From: Bradyrhizobium sp.
GTDB taxonomy: Bacteria > Pseudomonadota > Alphaproteobacteria > Rhizobiales > Beijerinckiaceae
Direction of reading: 5' to 3'
Assembly: GCA_004799435.1 (NCBI GenBank)
Contig: SSMV01000166.1
Span: forward strand, 1 to 64,000
Length of the DNA: 64,000 nt
Made by a program: the position numbers and the translations under genes. The stretch's first letter is position 1. The number at the start of each line of letters is the position of its first letter. The notes beneath the pieces were generated by a model. That model saw only the letters and a program-made list of their open reading frames with translations, searched no databases and was not told the origin of the DNA. Positions 37,483-46,041 of the stretch are shown in pieces.

Positions 37483-37845
37483 TCAGTGGCGGCACTTGCT
37501 CGCCTGCACGTCGAAGGCGATGCCGAGGAACGGCAGGAGCGTCGACGTCGCCGCCTCCCGGCTCGACAATTCGCGACACTGGCTGTTCCAGATATAGGCG
37601 GCGTTGACCATCACGCTGACCGTGCCGACGAACACCGCGACCGGCGCCCATGGCGACGGCGCATGCCCCGGCGAACCATGGGTCAACATCGGCCCGCAGA
37701 AGGCGTAGGCCGTGTCGACGGTTCGATATTGCACCTGGTTCGCGCCGCAAGTGACGATTGGAAGCGCCTTGACCGGAATGATCGACGGCGCCCAGAACGC
37801 AAGACTGGCAGCCGCCAGAACAGCGAGAAACCTGCGAATGCGCAT
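37483..37845 (-). CDS. Exported membrane-anchored protein, tandem copy B
   Basis: 120 residues, middle copy. Signal peptide MRIRRFLAVLAAASLAFWAP, then IVTCGANQVQYRTVDTAYAF, a proline/glycine/histidine linker, helix VAVFVGTVSVMVNAAYIW and the conserved tail (NSQCRELSSREAATSTLL ... FDVQASKCRH). It is the most diverged of the three. An AGGAG-like site (GGAGCGATAAC) precedes the ATG. Gap of 113 bases to copy A and 38 bases to copy C. Confidence 0.8.
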   Translation of the reverse strand: MRIRRFLAVLAAASLAFWAPSIIPVKALPIVTCGANQVQYRTVDTAYAFCGPMLTHGSPGHAPSPWAPVAVFVGTVSVMVNAAYIWNSQCRELSSREAATSTLLPFLGIAFDVQASKCRH

Positions 37846-37883
37846 TGTTATCGCTCCTGCCTCGCCTTTTCCGCCGGCGCGGC

Positions 37884-38231
37884 TCAATGGCGGCACTTGC
37901 TCGCCTGCGCGTCGAAGGCGATGCCGAGGAACGGCAGGAAGGTCGAAGTCATCGCCTCCTCGCTCGACAATTCGCGACACTGACTGTTCCAGATATAGGC
38001 CGCGTTGACGATCACGCTGACGGCGCCGACCATGATCGCGATGGCTGGCCAGGGCGACGAAGGATGCTGGGTCGGACAGGGCAACGGCGGGGTCGCATAG
38101 GCCGTGTCGATCGTTTGGTATTGACCAACCAGCCCGCAGCCGACCGGCGCCGCTTTCATCGGAACGATCGAAGGCGTCCAGAACGCAACACTTGCGGTCG
38201 CCAACACGGCGACGATCCTGCGAAGTCCCAT
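37884..38231 (-). CDS. Exported membrane-anchored protein, tandem copy C
   Basis: 115 residues, promoter-proximal copy. Signal peptide MGLRRIVAVLATASVAFW, segment VGCGLVGQYQTIDTAYATPP shared with copy B, PCPTQHPSSPWPAIAIMVG shared with copy A, and the common tail. It is thus a mosaic link between A and B. The helix plus conserved Cys tail suggests an inner-membrane protein with a periplasmic or cytoplasmic disulfide/metal site; function unknown. Confidence 0.8.
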   Translation of the reverse strand: MGLRRIVAVLATASVAFWTPSIVPMKAAPVGCGLVGQYQTIDTAYATPPLPCPTQHPSSPWPAIAIMVGAVSVIVNAAYIWNSQCRELSSEEAMTSTFLPFLGIAFDAQASKCRH

Positions 38232-38337
38232 GACAGCCCCCAAATCCTCCGGCGAAAGCGTCTCGCCGACGGTCTCCGCGACGCGGCCCCCGCCGGCACG
38301 AATCGCATCGTCACTTGGGGAGTGATTCGCGCCGCTG

Positions 38338-38712
38338 TCAACGCGACTCGGAGTCGCAGCCGCATGTCGAAGCCGCGGCGTCAGGTTTGCGCTCGCTTTG
38401 GAGCGCAAATGGCGCAAACAGAGCCTCGGCCGCCTCGCGAGCGCCTTCCGGCGCGGTGATCGTGACGGCGATCACGTCCGCCCGCTCGCTGACTTCGAAA
38501 TCGAGGAAGGCGCAGCAGATCCGCTCGGCCTCGACCATTCGGCGGACGTCGTGAACCGCGGACGGGTCATAGGCGAGCGTGAGCCGGAGATCGTCTCGAA
38601 CCGACATTCGCAGGGCGTGGCGATTGAGATCGGCGATCCAATCCGATCGCCGCTGGAAGCTTCCTATATCCAATGCACAGGCGATGGGCGCGGGTTCTGC
38701 GGTTTCGGGCAT
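38338..38712 (-). CDS. Cysteine-rich protein paired with MerR regulator
   Basis: 124 residues from the ATG at 38712, which has GAGGAGG six bases upstream; another ATG at 38730 lacks a site. Cysteines: C12 (PIACALD), adjacent C66-C67 (AERICCAFLDF) and C117/C119 (STCGCDSES). The ERxCCxFLDF pattern is one I have seen in small proteins next to MerR genes, but I know no established function. The cysteines and the divergent metal-type MerR suggest a soluble metal-binding or mercury/cadmium-responsive protein. Soluble, no signal peptide. Confidence 0.75.
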   Translation of the reverse strand: MPETAEPAPIACALDIGSFQRRSDWIADLNRHALRMSVRDDLRLTLAYDPSAVHDVRRMVEAERICCAFLDFEVSERADVIAVTITAPEGAREAAEALFAPFALQSERKPDAAASTCGCDSESR

Positions 38713-38757
38713 GATGACCTCCTCCGCCATCCTGGGGCTCGCCGGTGGCGCATAACC

Positions 38758-38796
38758 GCTCTACAAGTTAAAGTGACTTGAGGTTCAAGTCCCACG
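38758..38796. promoter_or_regulatory. MerR-type operator/promoter between divergent genes
   Basis: On the minus strand TTGAAC (38786-38781) and TAGAGC are separated by 19 bases, the over-long spacer typical of MerR-activated promoters. The spacer holds the dyad CAAGT...ACTTG (38780-38764). A second palindrome GACTTGAGGTTCAAGTC covers 38775-38791. It would drive the cysteine-rich gene and overlap the merR promoter region. Confidence 0.65.
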
Positions 38797-38810
38797 CTCG
38801 CGAGACGAAT

Positions 38811-39239
38811 ATGTCCGGATACAAGATAGGCATTCTTGCCAAGCGCGCGGGCGCCAATGCGCCGACAATCCGTTACTACGAGCAGATCGGCTTGCTGCGA
38901 CGCCCGGACCGCCAGGACGGTAATCAAAGACGCTACAGCGACGAGGATGTTGGGCGACTGACCTTCATTCGCCGCTGCCGCGCGTTTGGGTTTTCAATCG
39001 ATCAAGTCCGAAGGCTCGCCGCCTTGGTCGAGGATCGGTCGCGCTCATGTGTCGAAGCGCGCGATATCGCGCAAGCCCACCTTGCCGAAGTTCGCGCCAA
39101 GCTGCGCGAACTCAGGGCGCTTGAAAAAAGCTTCGCGGGGTTCGTGGCCGATTGTGACGCCAAATGTGCCGGCGCACTCGGTCCCCAATGCGCCGTCCTT
39201 GACGAACTGTCGGTCAATGGTTCGACCGGAAAGCGCTAG
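38811..39239 (+). CDS. MerR family metal-responsive regulator
   Basis: 142 residues from the ATG at 38811. Winged helix-turn-helix KIGILAKRAGANAPTIRYYEQIGLL (written in two parts: residues 5-16 and 17-29), followed by LTFIRRCRAFGFSIDQV. Cysteines C80, C115, C119 and C127 line up with the metal ligands of mercury MerR (C82, C117, C126), with the same 35-residue spacing between the first two. It should sense Hg(II), Cd(II), Pb(II) or similar. No merTPA genes are adjacent; the only candidate target is the divergent cysteine-rich gene. Confidence 0.88.
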   Translation: MSGYKIGILAKRAGANAPTIRYYEQIGLLRRPDRQDGNQRRYSDEDVGRLTFIRRCRAFGFSIDQVRRLAALVEDRSRSCVEARDIAQAHLAEVRAKLRELRALEKSFAGFVADCDAKCAGALGPQCAVLDELSVNGSTGKR

Positions 39240-39243
39240 CGAC

Positions 39244-40545
39244 CTAGCGCCCCTGCCCGCTTTTGGCCTGATAGGCCGGGCGGGTGCGGCGGCCCTGACG
39301 GGCGCGATGGGGCTGTTGGCTCGCCGAACGCGGATCGCGATGGGGCTGATGATGCGGCCGGTCCGGGGCCGGCGTCGCCTCGGCCTTGTGGGTCACCGGC
39401 GCCGGCTTGGGCGCCTTGTCGCCGCGACGATCGATCGAGAAAATATGCAGCCGGGTCAGGCGCTCGATCGCCCGCAATTGGTCGCGCTCGCTGCCGTCGC
39501 AGAGCGAGACGGCCTGCCCCGCCGCGCCGGCGCGCGCGGTGCGGCCGACGCGATGGACATAGGCCTCGGGCACCTCGGGCAATTCGAAATTGACGATATG
39601 GGTGACGCCGTCGATGTCGATGCCGCGCGCGGCGATGTCGGTCGCCACCAACGCGCGCGCCTGTCCAGCGCGAAACGCCGCCAGCGCCCGCTCGCGCTGG
39701 CCTTGGCTTTTGTTGCCGTGAATGGCGAGCGCGCCGATCCCGGCCTCGGCCAGCGTCGTGGCGACGCGATCGGCGCCGCGCTTGGTGCGGGTGAACACAA
39801 TGGTTTTCGTCATCGCCGGATCGGCGAGCAATTCGACCAGCATGTCGCGCTTGCGCGCCGCGTCGACGAAAATGACCGTCTGTTCGACGCGGTCGGCGGT
39901 TTTAGCCGCCGGGGTGACCGCGACTTCCTGCGGGTCGCGCAGCAGCTCGGCCGCGAGTTTACGGATGTCGGTCGGCATGGTCGCCGAGAAGAAGAGGTTT
40001 TGCCGCTTCTTCGGCAGATCGCGCACGATGCGGCGGATGGGCTTGATGAAGCCGAGATCGAGCATCTGGTCGACTTCGTCGAGGACGAGAAATTCGACGC
40101 CGCTCAGATTGGCGACGCGCGCATCGAGATGATCGACGAGACGGCCGGGCGTCGCGACCAGCACGTCGAGCCCGCGCGCCAGGGCGCGGATCTGCGCACC
40201 ATGCGGCACGCCGCCGAAGACGACGGCGATCTCGAACGGCAGGCCGGCGGAGAGATCGCGAAAGCTCTGCGCGATCTGACTGGCGAGTTCGCGGGTGGGC
40301 GCAAGCACCAGCACCCGCGCGCCGCCGCGCGGCGCGGGTCGCTTGTCGGCGAGCAGGCGATTGAGGATGGGGAGAGCGAAAGCCGCAGTCTTGCCGGTGC
40401 CCGTCTGGGCGATGCCGACGAGGTCATGTCCATTCATCAGAATGGGAATCGCCTTGGCCTGGATCGGCGTCGGCTTGGAATAACCCATCTTGGTCAAGGC
40501 GATAACGAGCGGCGCGGCAAGGCCGAAGCCGTTGAAATTTTCCAA
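39244..40545 (-). CDS. rhlE: DEAD-box RNA helicase, RhlE-like
   Basis: 433 residues. Q motif PTPIQAKAIP, motif I AQTGTGKTAAF (47-57), motif II reads DEVD in LVLDEVDQML rather than DEAD, motif III SATMP, motif VI HRVGRTARAGA. The C-terminus is basic and rich in Pro, His and Gln (DRPHHQPHRDPRSAS), typical of RhlE. It unwinds RNA in ribosome assembly or decay. Converges on merR with 4 bases between the stops. The 255 bases upstream (40546-40800) show no gene. Confidence 0.92.
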   Translation of the reverse strand: MENFNGFGLAAPLVIALTKMGYSKPTPIQAKAIPILMNGHDLVGIAQTGTGKTAAFALPILNRLLADKRPAPRGGARVLVLAPTRELASQIAQSFRDLSAGLPFEIAVVFGGVPHGAQIRALARGLDVLVATPGRLVDHLDARVANLSGVEFLVLDEVDQMLDLGFIKPIRRIVRDLPKKRQNLFFSATMPTDIRKLAAELLRDPQEVAVTPAAKTADRVEQTVIFVDAARKRDMLVELLADPAMTKTIVFTRTKRGADRVATTLAEAGIGALAIHGNKSQGQRERALAAFRAGQARALVATDIAARGIDIDGVTHIVNFELPEVPEAYVHRVGRTARAGAAGQAVSLCDGSERDQLRAIERLTRLHIFSIDRRGDKAPKPAPVTHKAEATPAPDRPHHQPHRDPRSASQQPHRARQGRRTRPAYQAKSGQGR

Positions 40546-40800
40546 TGGAATCTCTTTTCAGGTAGCCGCAATGGCGCGAAAAACCCGCGCGGCGGCTGAT
40601 AGTGGCTAAAGGGGGGACGCCCTGCGTGTCCGGGCAATCGGGTGGTTTACAAACCAGCGCTCGACAGGAGGACAAATCTGCCCTTCACGCAATCGGCGCA
40701 TGTCGGCCGCAATTCGCGCGACGGGGCCTTATCCATGCTGCGGCGCACAATGTCAAGCTGATCCCGCATCGGACCGTCGCGACGATGGGCGCCGATCGCC

Positions 40801-41244
40801 TCAAGCGGCCCTGTTTTTGGGCCGAAGCGCGCTTTCGGTAGGCGTGAGCAGTTTGCAACTGTTGATGAGCCACTGGCCGTCCGGTTGGCGCTCAAGTTGG
40901 TAGAGCGCGATCCAGATCTGATTCTCATCGTCGACCAGCGTCGCCGTGATCGAAATCGTGTCGCCGTCCACCTGTGCCTCACCGAAACCGACCTCGCGGT
41001 GGCGATAGACCGGCGCATAGTGGTTGCGCACCATGCCGATGAAAATGTCCTGATCGGTGAACGTCATCTTCAGGCCCGGCGAGACCAGCGCGTAAGCGCC
41101 GGCCGCGTCATCGTGGGCGAAGGCGTCGAGCTGGCGCGAAATGATCGCCCGTGCTTCCTGCGTCGATTGGGCGCCAGCAGGACCGCTCACAAGCGCGGAG
41201 AAGAGAACGGCGACGAGCGCCAGTCCTCGCATAACACTCGCCAT
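40801..41244 (-). CDS. DUF4864 secreted protein
   Basis: 147 residues from the ATG at 41244 with GAGGAGG eight bases upstream. Signal peptide MASVMRGLALVAVLFSALVSGPAGAQ, then AIISRQLDAFAHDDAAGAYALVSPG and MVRNHYAPVYRHREVGFGE, the pattern of DUF4864 proteins common in alphaproteobacteria, likely an NTF2-like fold. Function unknown. It follows the hydrolase divergently/tandemly on the minus strand with 55 bases between. Confidence 0.85.
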   Translation of the reverse strand: MASVMRGLALVAVLFSALVSGPAGAQSTQEARAIISRQLDAFAHDDAAGAYALVSPGLKMTFTDQDIFIGMVRNHYAPVYRHREVGFGEAQVDGDTISITATLVDDENQIWIALYQLERQPDGQWLINSCKLLTPTESALRPKNRAA

Positions 41245-41299
41245 GGCCCCGCCCTCCTCAAGACGATGAGAATAGATACGCGCTGACTTCAAGAAAGTT

Positions 41300-42067
41300 T
41301 CACAGGGAATCGAGGAACGCTAGTGCGCGCGCCTTATAGGCCTTGTCGCCGACCGCGAGATTATGGTCGCGACCAGGAATGTCGAAGGCTTCACCCTGCG
41401 CCAGCATGGCCGCCAGGCGATGCGGGTCGCCCGCCACCGCATCGCGCGTCCCGACCGCCACCAGCGCCGGACAAGCGATGCGCCTGACCTCGTTCTCGTC
41501 GAGCGTCTGGCGCGACCCGCGAATGCAGGCGGCGAGCGCTGGCAGATCGCTCTTGGTCTGTTCGGCGAAGGCGCGAAACATGCGCTGCATCGGGTCGCTC
41601 AACTCGTCGAGCGAAGCCGCCTCCATCGCGTCGGCAATGCCAAGCGGCAGGCCGACCCCGTCGGTCAGATGATCGCCAAGGCCGCCCAAGATCAAGGAGC
41701 GCACGAGCTCCGGCCGGGCGAGCGCGAGGAAGCTGGCGATCCGCGCGCCCATCGAATAGCCCATCGCGTCGGCGCGACTTATGCCGAGATGATCGAGCAG
41801 ATTGGCGGCGTCCTCAGCCATTGTCGCCGAATGATAGGCCTCGGGATCGGTCGGCTTGTCGCTCTGGCCATGGCCGCGATTGTCGAAGGCGATCACCCGC
41901 CGGCCGGCCCCGGTCAGCGTATCGACCCAGCGCGGATTGACCCAATTGACCCGATGGTTGGAGGCGAAACCATGGATAAGCAGAATCGGCTCGCCGCGAT
42001 CCGCGCCCTGCGGCGCAACATCGATATAGGCGATGCTGAGACCGCCGGAATTGAAAAACGCGACCAT
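41300..42067 (-). CDS. Alpha/beta hydrolase
   Basis: 255 residues from the ATG at 42067. Oxyanion motif LLIHGFASNHRVNW, nucleophile elbow GYSMGARIA (Ser), an acid in VAVGTRDAVAGD and catalytic His in DIPGRDHNLAV give a full triad. Similar proteins are annotated as esterases or 3-oxoadipate enol-lactonase-like hydrolases; the substrate is open. It is divergent from the DUF1304 gene. Confidence 0.88.
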   Translation of the reverse strand: MVAFFNSGGLSIAYIDVAPQGADRGEPILLIHGFASNHRVNWVNPRWVDTLTGAGRRVIAFDNRGHGQSDKPTDPEAYHSATMAEDAANLLDHLGISRADAMGYSMGARIASFLALARPELVRSLILGGLGDHLTDGVGLPLGIADAMEAASLDELSDPMQRMFRAFAEQTKSDLPALAACIRGSRQTLDENEVRRIACPALVAVGTRDAVAGDPHRLAAMLAQGEAFDIPGRDHNLAVGDKAYKARALAFLDSL

Positions 42068-42146
42068 GACGCCGCCATAGCGCGGCGACCGGATGCGCGC
42101 CAGCGTGATAGAAGACGGCTTGGCGCATAGGCGACGATCGGCCTTA

Positions 42147-42530
42147 ATGGCGCGCCTTGAACCGGAGCCCGCTTTGAAAACCCTCGCCCTTGTTCTCTCC
42201 GCCTTCGTCGCGCTGGAGCATCTCGGCTTTCTCGGCCTCGAGATGTTCGCCTGGACAACGCCGCTCGGCCAAAGCACCTTCCACACCACGCCCGATTTCG
42301 CCAAGGCGACGGCGCCGCTCGCCGCCAATCAGGGACTCTATAACGGCTTCCTCGCCGCCGGCCTCGCGTTTGCGCTATGGCGGGGCGACATTGGCGCGCA
42401 GCTGTTTGTTCTGGGCTGCGTGATCGTCGCCGGCGTTTTTGGCGCAGCAACCGCCTTCATTAACATCCTGTTCATCCAGGCTTTGCCGGCCGCGCTCGCT
42501 TTCGCGGCCACCCTCGCGGCGAATCGGTGA
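42147..42530 (+). CDS. DUF1304 membrane protein
   Basis: About 127 residues from the ATG at 42147; a TTG at 42174 with GGAG seven bases upstream gives 118 residues and may be the true start ([10 protein letters not shown]). Four membrane helices with the DUF1304 features [28 protein letters not shown] and the final QALPAALAF. Function unknown. Its stop overlaps the lipB GTG start by four bases. Confidence 0.82.
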   Translation: MARLEPEPALKTLALVLSAFVALEHLGFLGLEMFAWTTPLGQSTFHTTPDFAKATAPLAANQGLYNGFLAAGLAFALWRGDIGAQLFVLGCVIVAGVFGAATAFINILFIQALPAALAFAATLAANR

Positions 42531-43258
42531 CTGCGCAATTCGCGCCCCGACTTTCGCTGCGCGCGCCTTTCAAGGCGAGCCCCGGTTCGCCGCCGGTCGA
42601 ATGGCTCGTCGCGACAGGCCCCGTCGCCTATCCCGACGCGCTGGCCGAAATGGAGCACCGCTCAGCGGCGATCGCCGAGGGGAGCGCCGCCGAGCGCGTC
42701 TGGCTCGTCGAGCATCCGGCGATTTACACCGCCGGCGCCAGCGCGAAGGACGGCGATCTCCTCGATCCGCGTTTTCCTGTCTATCGCGCCGGGCGCGGCG
42801 GCCAGTTCACCTATCATGGGCCCGGCCAGCGCCTGGCCTATGTGATGCTCGACCTCAAGCGCCGCCGCCAGGATCTGCGCGCCTATGTCGCCGCGCTGGA
42901 AGGCTGGCTGATCGACGCGCTGGCGACGCTGGGCGTCACTGGCGAAACGCGCGAGAGCCGGGTCGGCGTCTGGGTCGCGCGGCCCGACAAAACGGCGGGA
43001 GTCGACGGTTCGCCGGCCGAGGACAAGATCGCGGCGATCGGCGTTCGTGTAAGGCGATGGGCGACATTCCACGGCGTCTCGCTCAATGTCGCGCCGGACC
43101 TGTCGCATTTCTCAGGGATCGTCCCTTGCGGCGTCGCGGACTCTCATTACGGCGTGACCAGCCTTGCCGATCTCGGCCGCCCCGCGAGCATGGCCAAGGT
43201 CGACGCCGCCCTGGCCGCGGCTTTCGTCGCTCGTTTCGGGCCGACGATCGCAATCTGA
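42527..43258 (+). CDS. lipB: Lipoyl(octanoyl) transferase
   Basis: 243 residues, GTG start coupled to the preceding gene. It moves the octanoyl group from acyl carrier protein to lipoyl domains. Signature [12 protein letters not shown] is at about 88-99; the catalytic Lys lies in [12 protein letters not shown] and the Cys in [15 protein letters not shown]. The segment between ([11 protein letters not shown]) is a slight insertion. Standard LipB length. Confidence 0.95.
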   Translation: MTAQFAPRLSLRAPFKASPGSPPVEWLVATGPVAYPDALAEMEHRSAAIAEGSAAERVWLVEHPAIYTAGASAKDGDLLDPRFPVYRAGRGGQFTYHGPGQRLAYVMLDLKRRRQDLRAYVAALEGWLIDALATLGVTGETRESRVGVWVARPDKTAGVDGSPAEDKIAAIGVRVRRWATFHGVSLNVAPDLSHFSGIVPCGVADSHYGVTSLADLGRPASMAKVDAALAAAFVARFGPTIAI

Positions 43259-43383
43259 GCGTTGAGCGCAGCGTGAGCGGTCGGCTGGCGCGGGCGCGAC
43301 GCTTCGCATAAGAAAACGGCCGGCCGCCGGCGGCGCCGTCCCTCTTGAGCGAGCGCGGAACCCAAGGGAGCCCAAGGGAGCCT

Positions 43384-44868
43384 ATGTACGTCGCCCCCCA
43401 ACGTGACCGCGAACGAATCGACGGCCTGGCGAGCTTCGCCGCGGTCGCATTTCTCGTCGCAATCGGTTTGGTGGCGGCCTTGGCGCGCGTCGGCGCGCCG
43501 GCGCGGCTTGTCGAAACGCTAGGGCCGCTGGTCGCGCTGCTCGGCCTCCTCGTCATCGGCGCCGTCAATCGCACCGCCAGGCTCGCCGATTTTCTCGCCG
43601 CACGGCGTTCCGTGCCGCCGGTCTACGGCGGCCTCGCTTTCACCGCGACCGCGACGGGGCTCGCCCTGACGCTCGGCCCGGAATCGAGCGCAACGCTCGC
43701 GCCATGGCCGGCGGCGGCGCTCGGCCTCGCCGGCGTTGCGCTGGTCGCCGGGCCGCTGCTCAGACGGGTCGACGCCAGCGGCGCGGCGGATGTCGTCGCC
43801 ACAAGATTTCCCTTCGCGTCAATTCGCCTGCTCTTCGGCCTGGTCTCGGGCGTTGTCGGGGCGCTGACGGCGGCGGCCGGATTTTCCGCCGCCTCCGTCG
43901 CCCTGATCGCCGCGACGGACGGAAACCCGCGCCTCGCCGAAATCGTTGTCGCTCTGGCGCTGGCGATCGGCGTCATTCCGGGCGGCCTCAAGGGATTGTT
44001 GTGGAGCGACGCGGCCAGCGCGGCCGGCGCGCTGGCGATCGCGGCGATCGGCGTCGCGGTGGCCTGGGCCGGCGGCGGCGACAATTTGGCGACGCTGGTT
44101 CATTGGCTTTCGATCGCGCCCCAGCCGGCCGACACCGACGCGATGCTGCGCGCGGTCGCCGGCGTTCTGGCGATCGCCGGCTTCCTTCCGCTTGCCGCGC
44201 CGGCGCTGGGCGCCCCGGAGGGAAACGCCCAAAGCGCCGGCGCCTACGGGCTCGCTTTCGGCGTCGTCGCTCTGGCGCTCGGCGCGATCGCCTGGGGCGC
44301 CTTTGCGCCCGCGGTGGCGGCGGCCCGCGCGCCGACCGCCGCCGCGCTGATTGGCGCCGCAGCGTGGTTGCCGGCGCTGGCGCTGGCGCGCGCCGGCGTC
44401 TTCGCCTCGGCGCGCGGCTTTGGCGTCGATCTCTCCGCCGCTTACGCGCGTTTCGCTCTGCTCGCCAGTCGCCGGATTGCGCTGACGCGCCTGACCATGG
44501 CGATGGTCATCGTCGGCGCGGGTGTCGCCGTCGATCGCGGCCTGGTCGACCCGCCGCGAACGCTGGCCTGGGCGCTGGCGCTCAATCTCGCGCTCGCCAC
44601 GCCCCTGCTGGCGCTCGGCTTCGCCGATCGCGGCGGCAAATATTCGGCCGCCGCGCTGATGGCGAGCTCAGCCAGCGTGCTGGCGATCCGCCTTGGCCCG
44701 AATTTGAGTTCGGTCGACTCAGGAGACATTCTGGTGGCCGGTTTGATCGCCGGCGCCATGGGTCTGCTGGCGGGCGCTTTCGCCGCGCTCTTCGAAGGCC
44801 GGCCGCCGCCGCCAAGTTCGAAACCCTATGATCCCTTCGCCGATCTGCCTTTTGCGGCGCCGGAGTGA
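43384..44868 (+). CDS. Solute:sodium symporter family protein
   Basis: 494 residues from the ATG at 43384, with AAGGGAG six bases upstream; the frame opens earlier with TTG at 43345. About thirteen hydrophobic helices. The SSS-family core is hinted at by LADFLAARRSVPPVYGG and VIPGGLKGLLWSDAASAAGA, matching ActP/PutP-like transporters. It is very alanine-rich and shorter than ActP, so the substrate (acetate-like?) is unclear, and the usual sodium-site residues are not obvious. Confidence 0.75.
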   Translation: MYVAPQRDRERIDGLASFAAVAFLVAIGLVAALARVGAPARLVETLGPLVALLGLLVIGAVNRTARLADFLAARRSVPPVYGGLAFTATATGLALTLGPESSATLAPWPAAALGLAGVALVAGPLLRRVDASGAADVVATRFPFASIRLLFGLVSGVVGALTAAAGFSAASVALIAATDGNPRLAEIVVALALAIGVIPGGLKGLLWSDAASAAGALAIAAIGVAVAWAGGGDNLATLVHWLSIAPQPADTDAMLRAVAGVLAIAGFLPLAAPALGAPEGNAQSAGAYGLAFGVVALALGAIAWGAFAPAVAAARAPTAAALIGAAAWLPALALARAGVFASARGFGVDLSAAYARFALLASRRIALTRLTMAMVIVGAGVAVDRGLVDPPRTLAWALALNLALATPLLALGFADRGGKYSAAALMASSASVLAIRLGPNLSSVDSGDILVAGLIAGAMGLLAGAFAALFEGRPPPPSSKPYDPFADLPFAAPE

Positions 44869-44872
44869 ATCT

Positions 44873-45691
44873 TCACCCCAGCAATAGCCGCTGCGCCTCG
44901 TCATAGACGCGGCGATCGCCAGCGGCGATGATCCGCCCGCCCCCGCTCGCCTCGCCGCCGTCCCACGTCGTCATTACCCCGCCGGCCCCGACGATGATCG
45001 GCTCGAGCGCCACGACGTCATGCGGCTTCAGGCCGGTCTCGATCACCAGATCGACGAAACCCGCGGCCAGCGCGCAATAGGCGTAGCAATCGCCGCCATA
45101 GCGCACGAGGCGCGCCTGTTCCTCGACGCGGCGATAGGCCGCGCGGTCGGCGTCGTCACGAATGAGCGCCGGGCTGGTCGTCATCACCGTGGCCTCGGCA
45201 AGGCTGGCGCAGGGCCGCGTGCGCAGGGATCGGGTGACCCATTCCCCTGCGGGCGCGTCGGCGCGCGCAGGGGCCAGCGAACGCAGGCGCGCTCTCGCGC
45301 CGTCGCCGAAATAACGCTCGCGGGTGAAGGGCTGCGCCATCATGCCATAGACTGGCTTGCCGCGATGGGTCAGGCCGATCAGCGTGCCCCAAGTCGGCAG
45401 GCCGGAGATGAAGCTCTTGGTGCCGTCGATCGGATCGAGCACCCAGACATATTCCGCATCCGGCCTATCGTGACCATATTCCTCGCCGATGACGCCATGG
45501 GCCGGGAACATCTGGGCGATCAGCCGCCGCATCGCCGATTCGGCTCCGCGGTCGGCCTCGGTGACCGGGTCGAAGACGCCGCCGCGCGATTTGTCCTCGG
45601 CGCCGATCGAGGTGCGGAAAAAGGGGAGAATCACCTCGCCGGAGACTTGCGCCAGACGGTCGACAAAGGCGGCGAAATCCACCGCAGTCAT
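44873..45691 (-). CDS. hisN: Histidinol-phosphatase (inositol monophosphatase family)
   Basis: 272 residues. Metal ligands are seen in HGVIGEEYG (Glu) and VWVLDPIDGTKSFISG (two Asp), with the third Asp in YGGDCYAYCALAAG and LKPHDVVALEPI. KSFISGLPTWGTLIGL is characteristic of the HisN branch that dephosphorylates histidinol phosphate. The nearby MmgR/suhB-type sRNA is often found by suhB-like genes. Alternative: inositol-1-phosphatase. Confidence 0.9.
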   Translation of the reverse strand: MTAVDFAAFVDRLAQVSGEVILPFFRTSIGAEDKSRGGVFDPVTEADRGAESAMRRLIAQMFPAHGVIGEEYGHDRPDAEYVWVLDPIDGTKSFISGLPTWGTLIGLTHRGKPVYGMMAQPFTRERYFGDGARARLRSLAPARADAPAGEWVTRSLRTRPCASLAEATVMTTSPALIRDDADRAAYRRVEEQARLVRYGGDCYAYCALAAGFVDLVIETGLKPHDVVALEPIIVGAGGVMTTWDGGEASGGGRIIAAGDRRVYDEAQRLLLG

Positions 45692-45965
45692 CTCAGGCGC
45701 TCCAAAAGGGCGAAATTGATTTGCGCTGTTCGCATATCAGCTATGTCCAATTCTTTCAGGCGGCCCAATCGCAACTTTCCAAGCCGCCCGCAAGCTCTTG
45801 TTTCGTATAATATTATTTTCCGATGACGATTCCGGGCGGTCAAAGGTCTGTTGCAGATTGGTCGCACTCCCCTGAAACCCCGCGCAAAACCTCAGATAAG
45901 GCTTGCCTTCGCTGCGACGCATGCACATATTGTTGCGGTGCGGCATGACCTGCCGCATATGCCCT

Positions 45966-46026
45966 CCTTGGGCGTTTCCTCCCTAGACTCAGGCCGCCGT
46001 GGCGACATGGCGGCCTCCTTTCTTTC
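45966..46026 (+). ncRNA. mmgR: MmgR/suhB-type small RNA (alpha-r8 family)
   Basis: The segment CCTTGGGCGTTTCCTCCCTA (45966-45985) matches the conserved unpaired stretch I remember for the suhB/MmgR RNA of alphaproteobacteria. It is followed by an 8-bp terminator stem AGGCCGCC (45991-45998) / GGCGGCCT (46009-46016) and a T-rich tail. A promoter fits: TTGCGG (45933-45938), 17 bases, CATATG (45956-45961). The 5' end is approximate. It is transcribed away from the suhB-like hisN gene. MmgR limits polyhydroxybutyrate accumulation in Sinorhizobium. Confidence 0.72.
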
Positions 46027-46041
46027 TAGGGGTCCCCCTCG

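Larger units (their letters stand above)
37019..38231 (-). repeat. Threefold tandem gene duplication
   Basis: The 3' ~120 bases of the three genes (from 37019, 37483 and 37884) are almost identical, and the signal-peptide starts are also close, while the middles differ. For example TGGCGGCACTTGCTCGCCTG and AATTCGCGACACTG recur in all three. This is a direct-repeat array with a spacing of about 400-460 bases, suggesting recent duplication or gene conversion. Confidence 0.9.

Noticed and set aside
45806..45811. Perfect TATAAT on the plus strand
   Set aside because: No acceptable -35 at 16-18 bases; the TTGCGG/CATATG pair nearer to the conserved sRNA motif fits better.
45737..45958. Small minus-strand frame upstream of hisN
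   Set aside because: No ribosome site, no hydrophobic or folded pattern, and it overlaps the promoter region of the sRNA.
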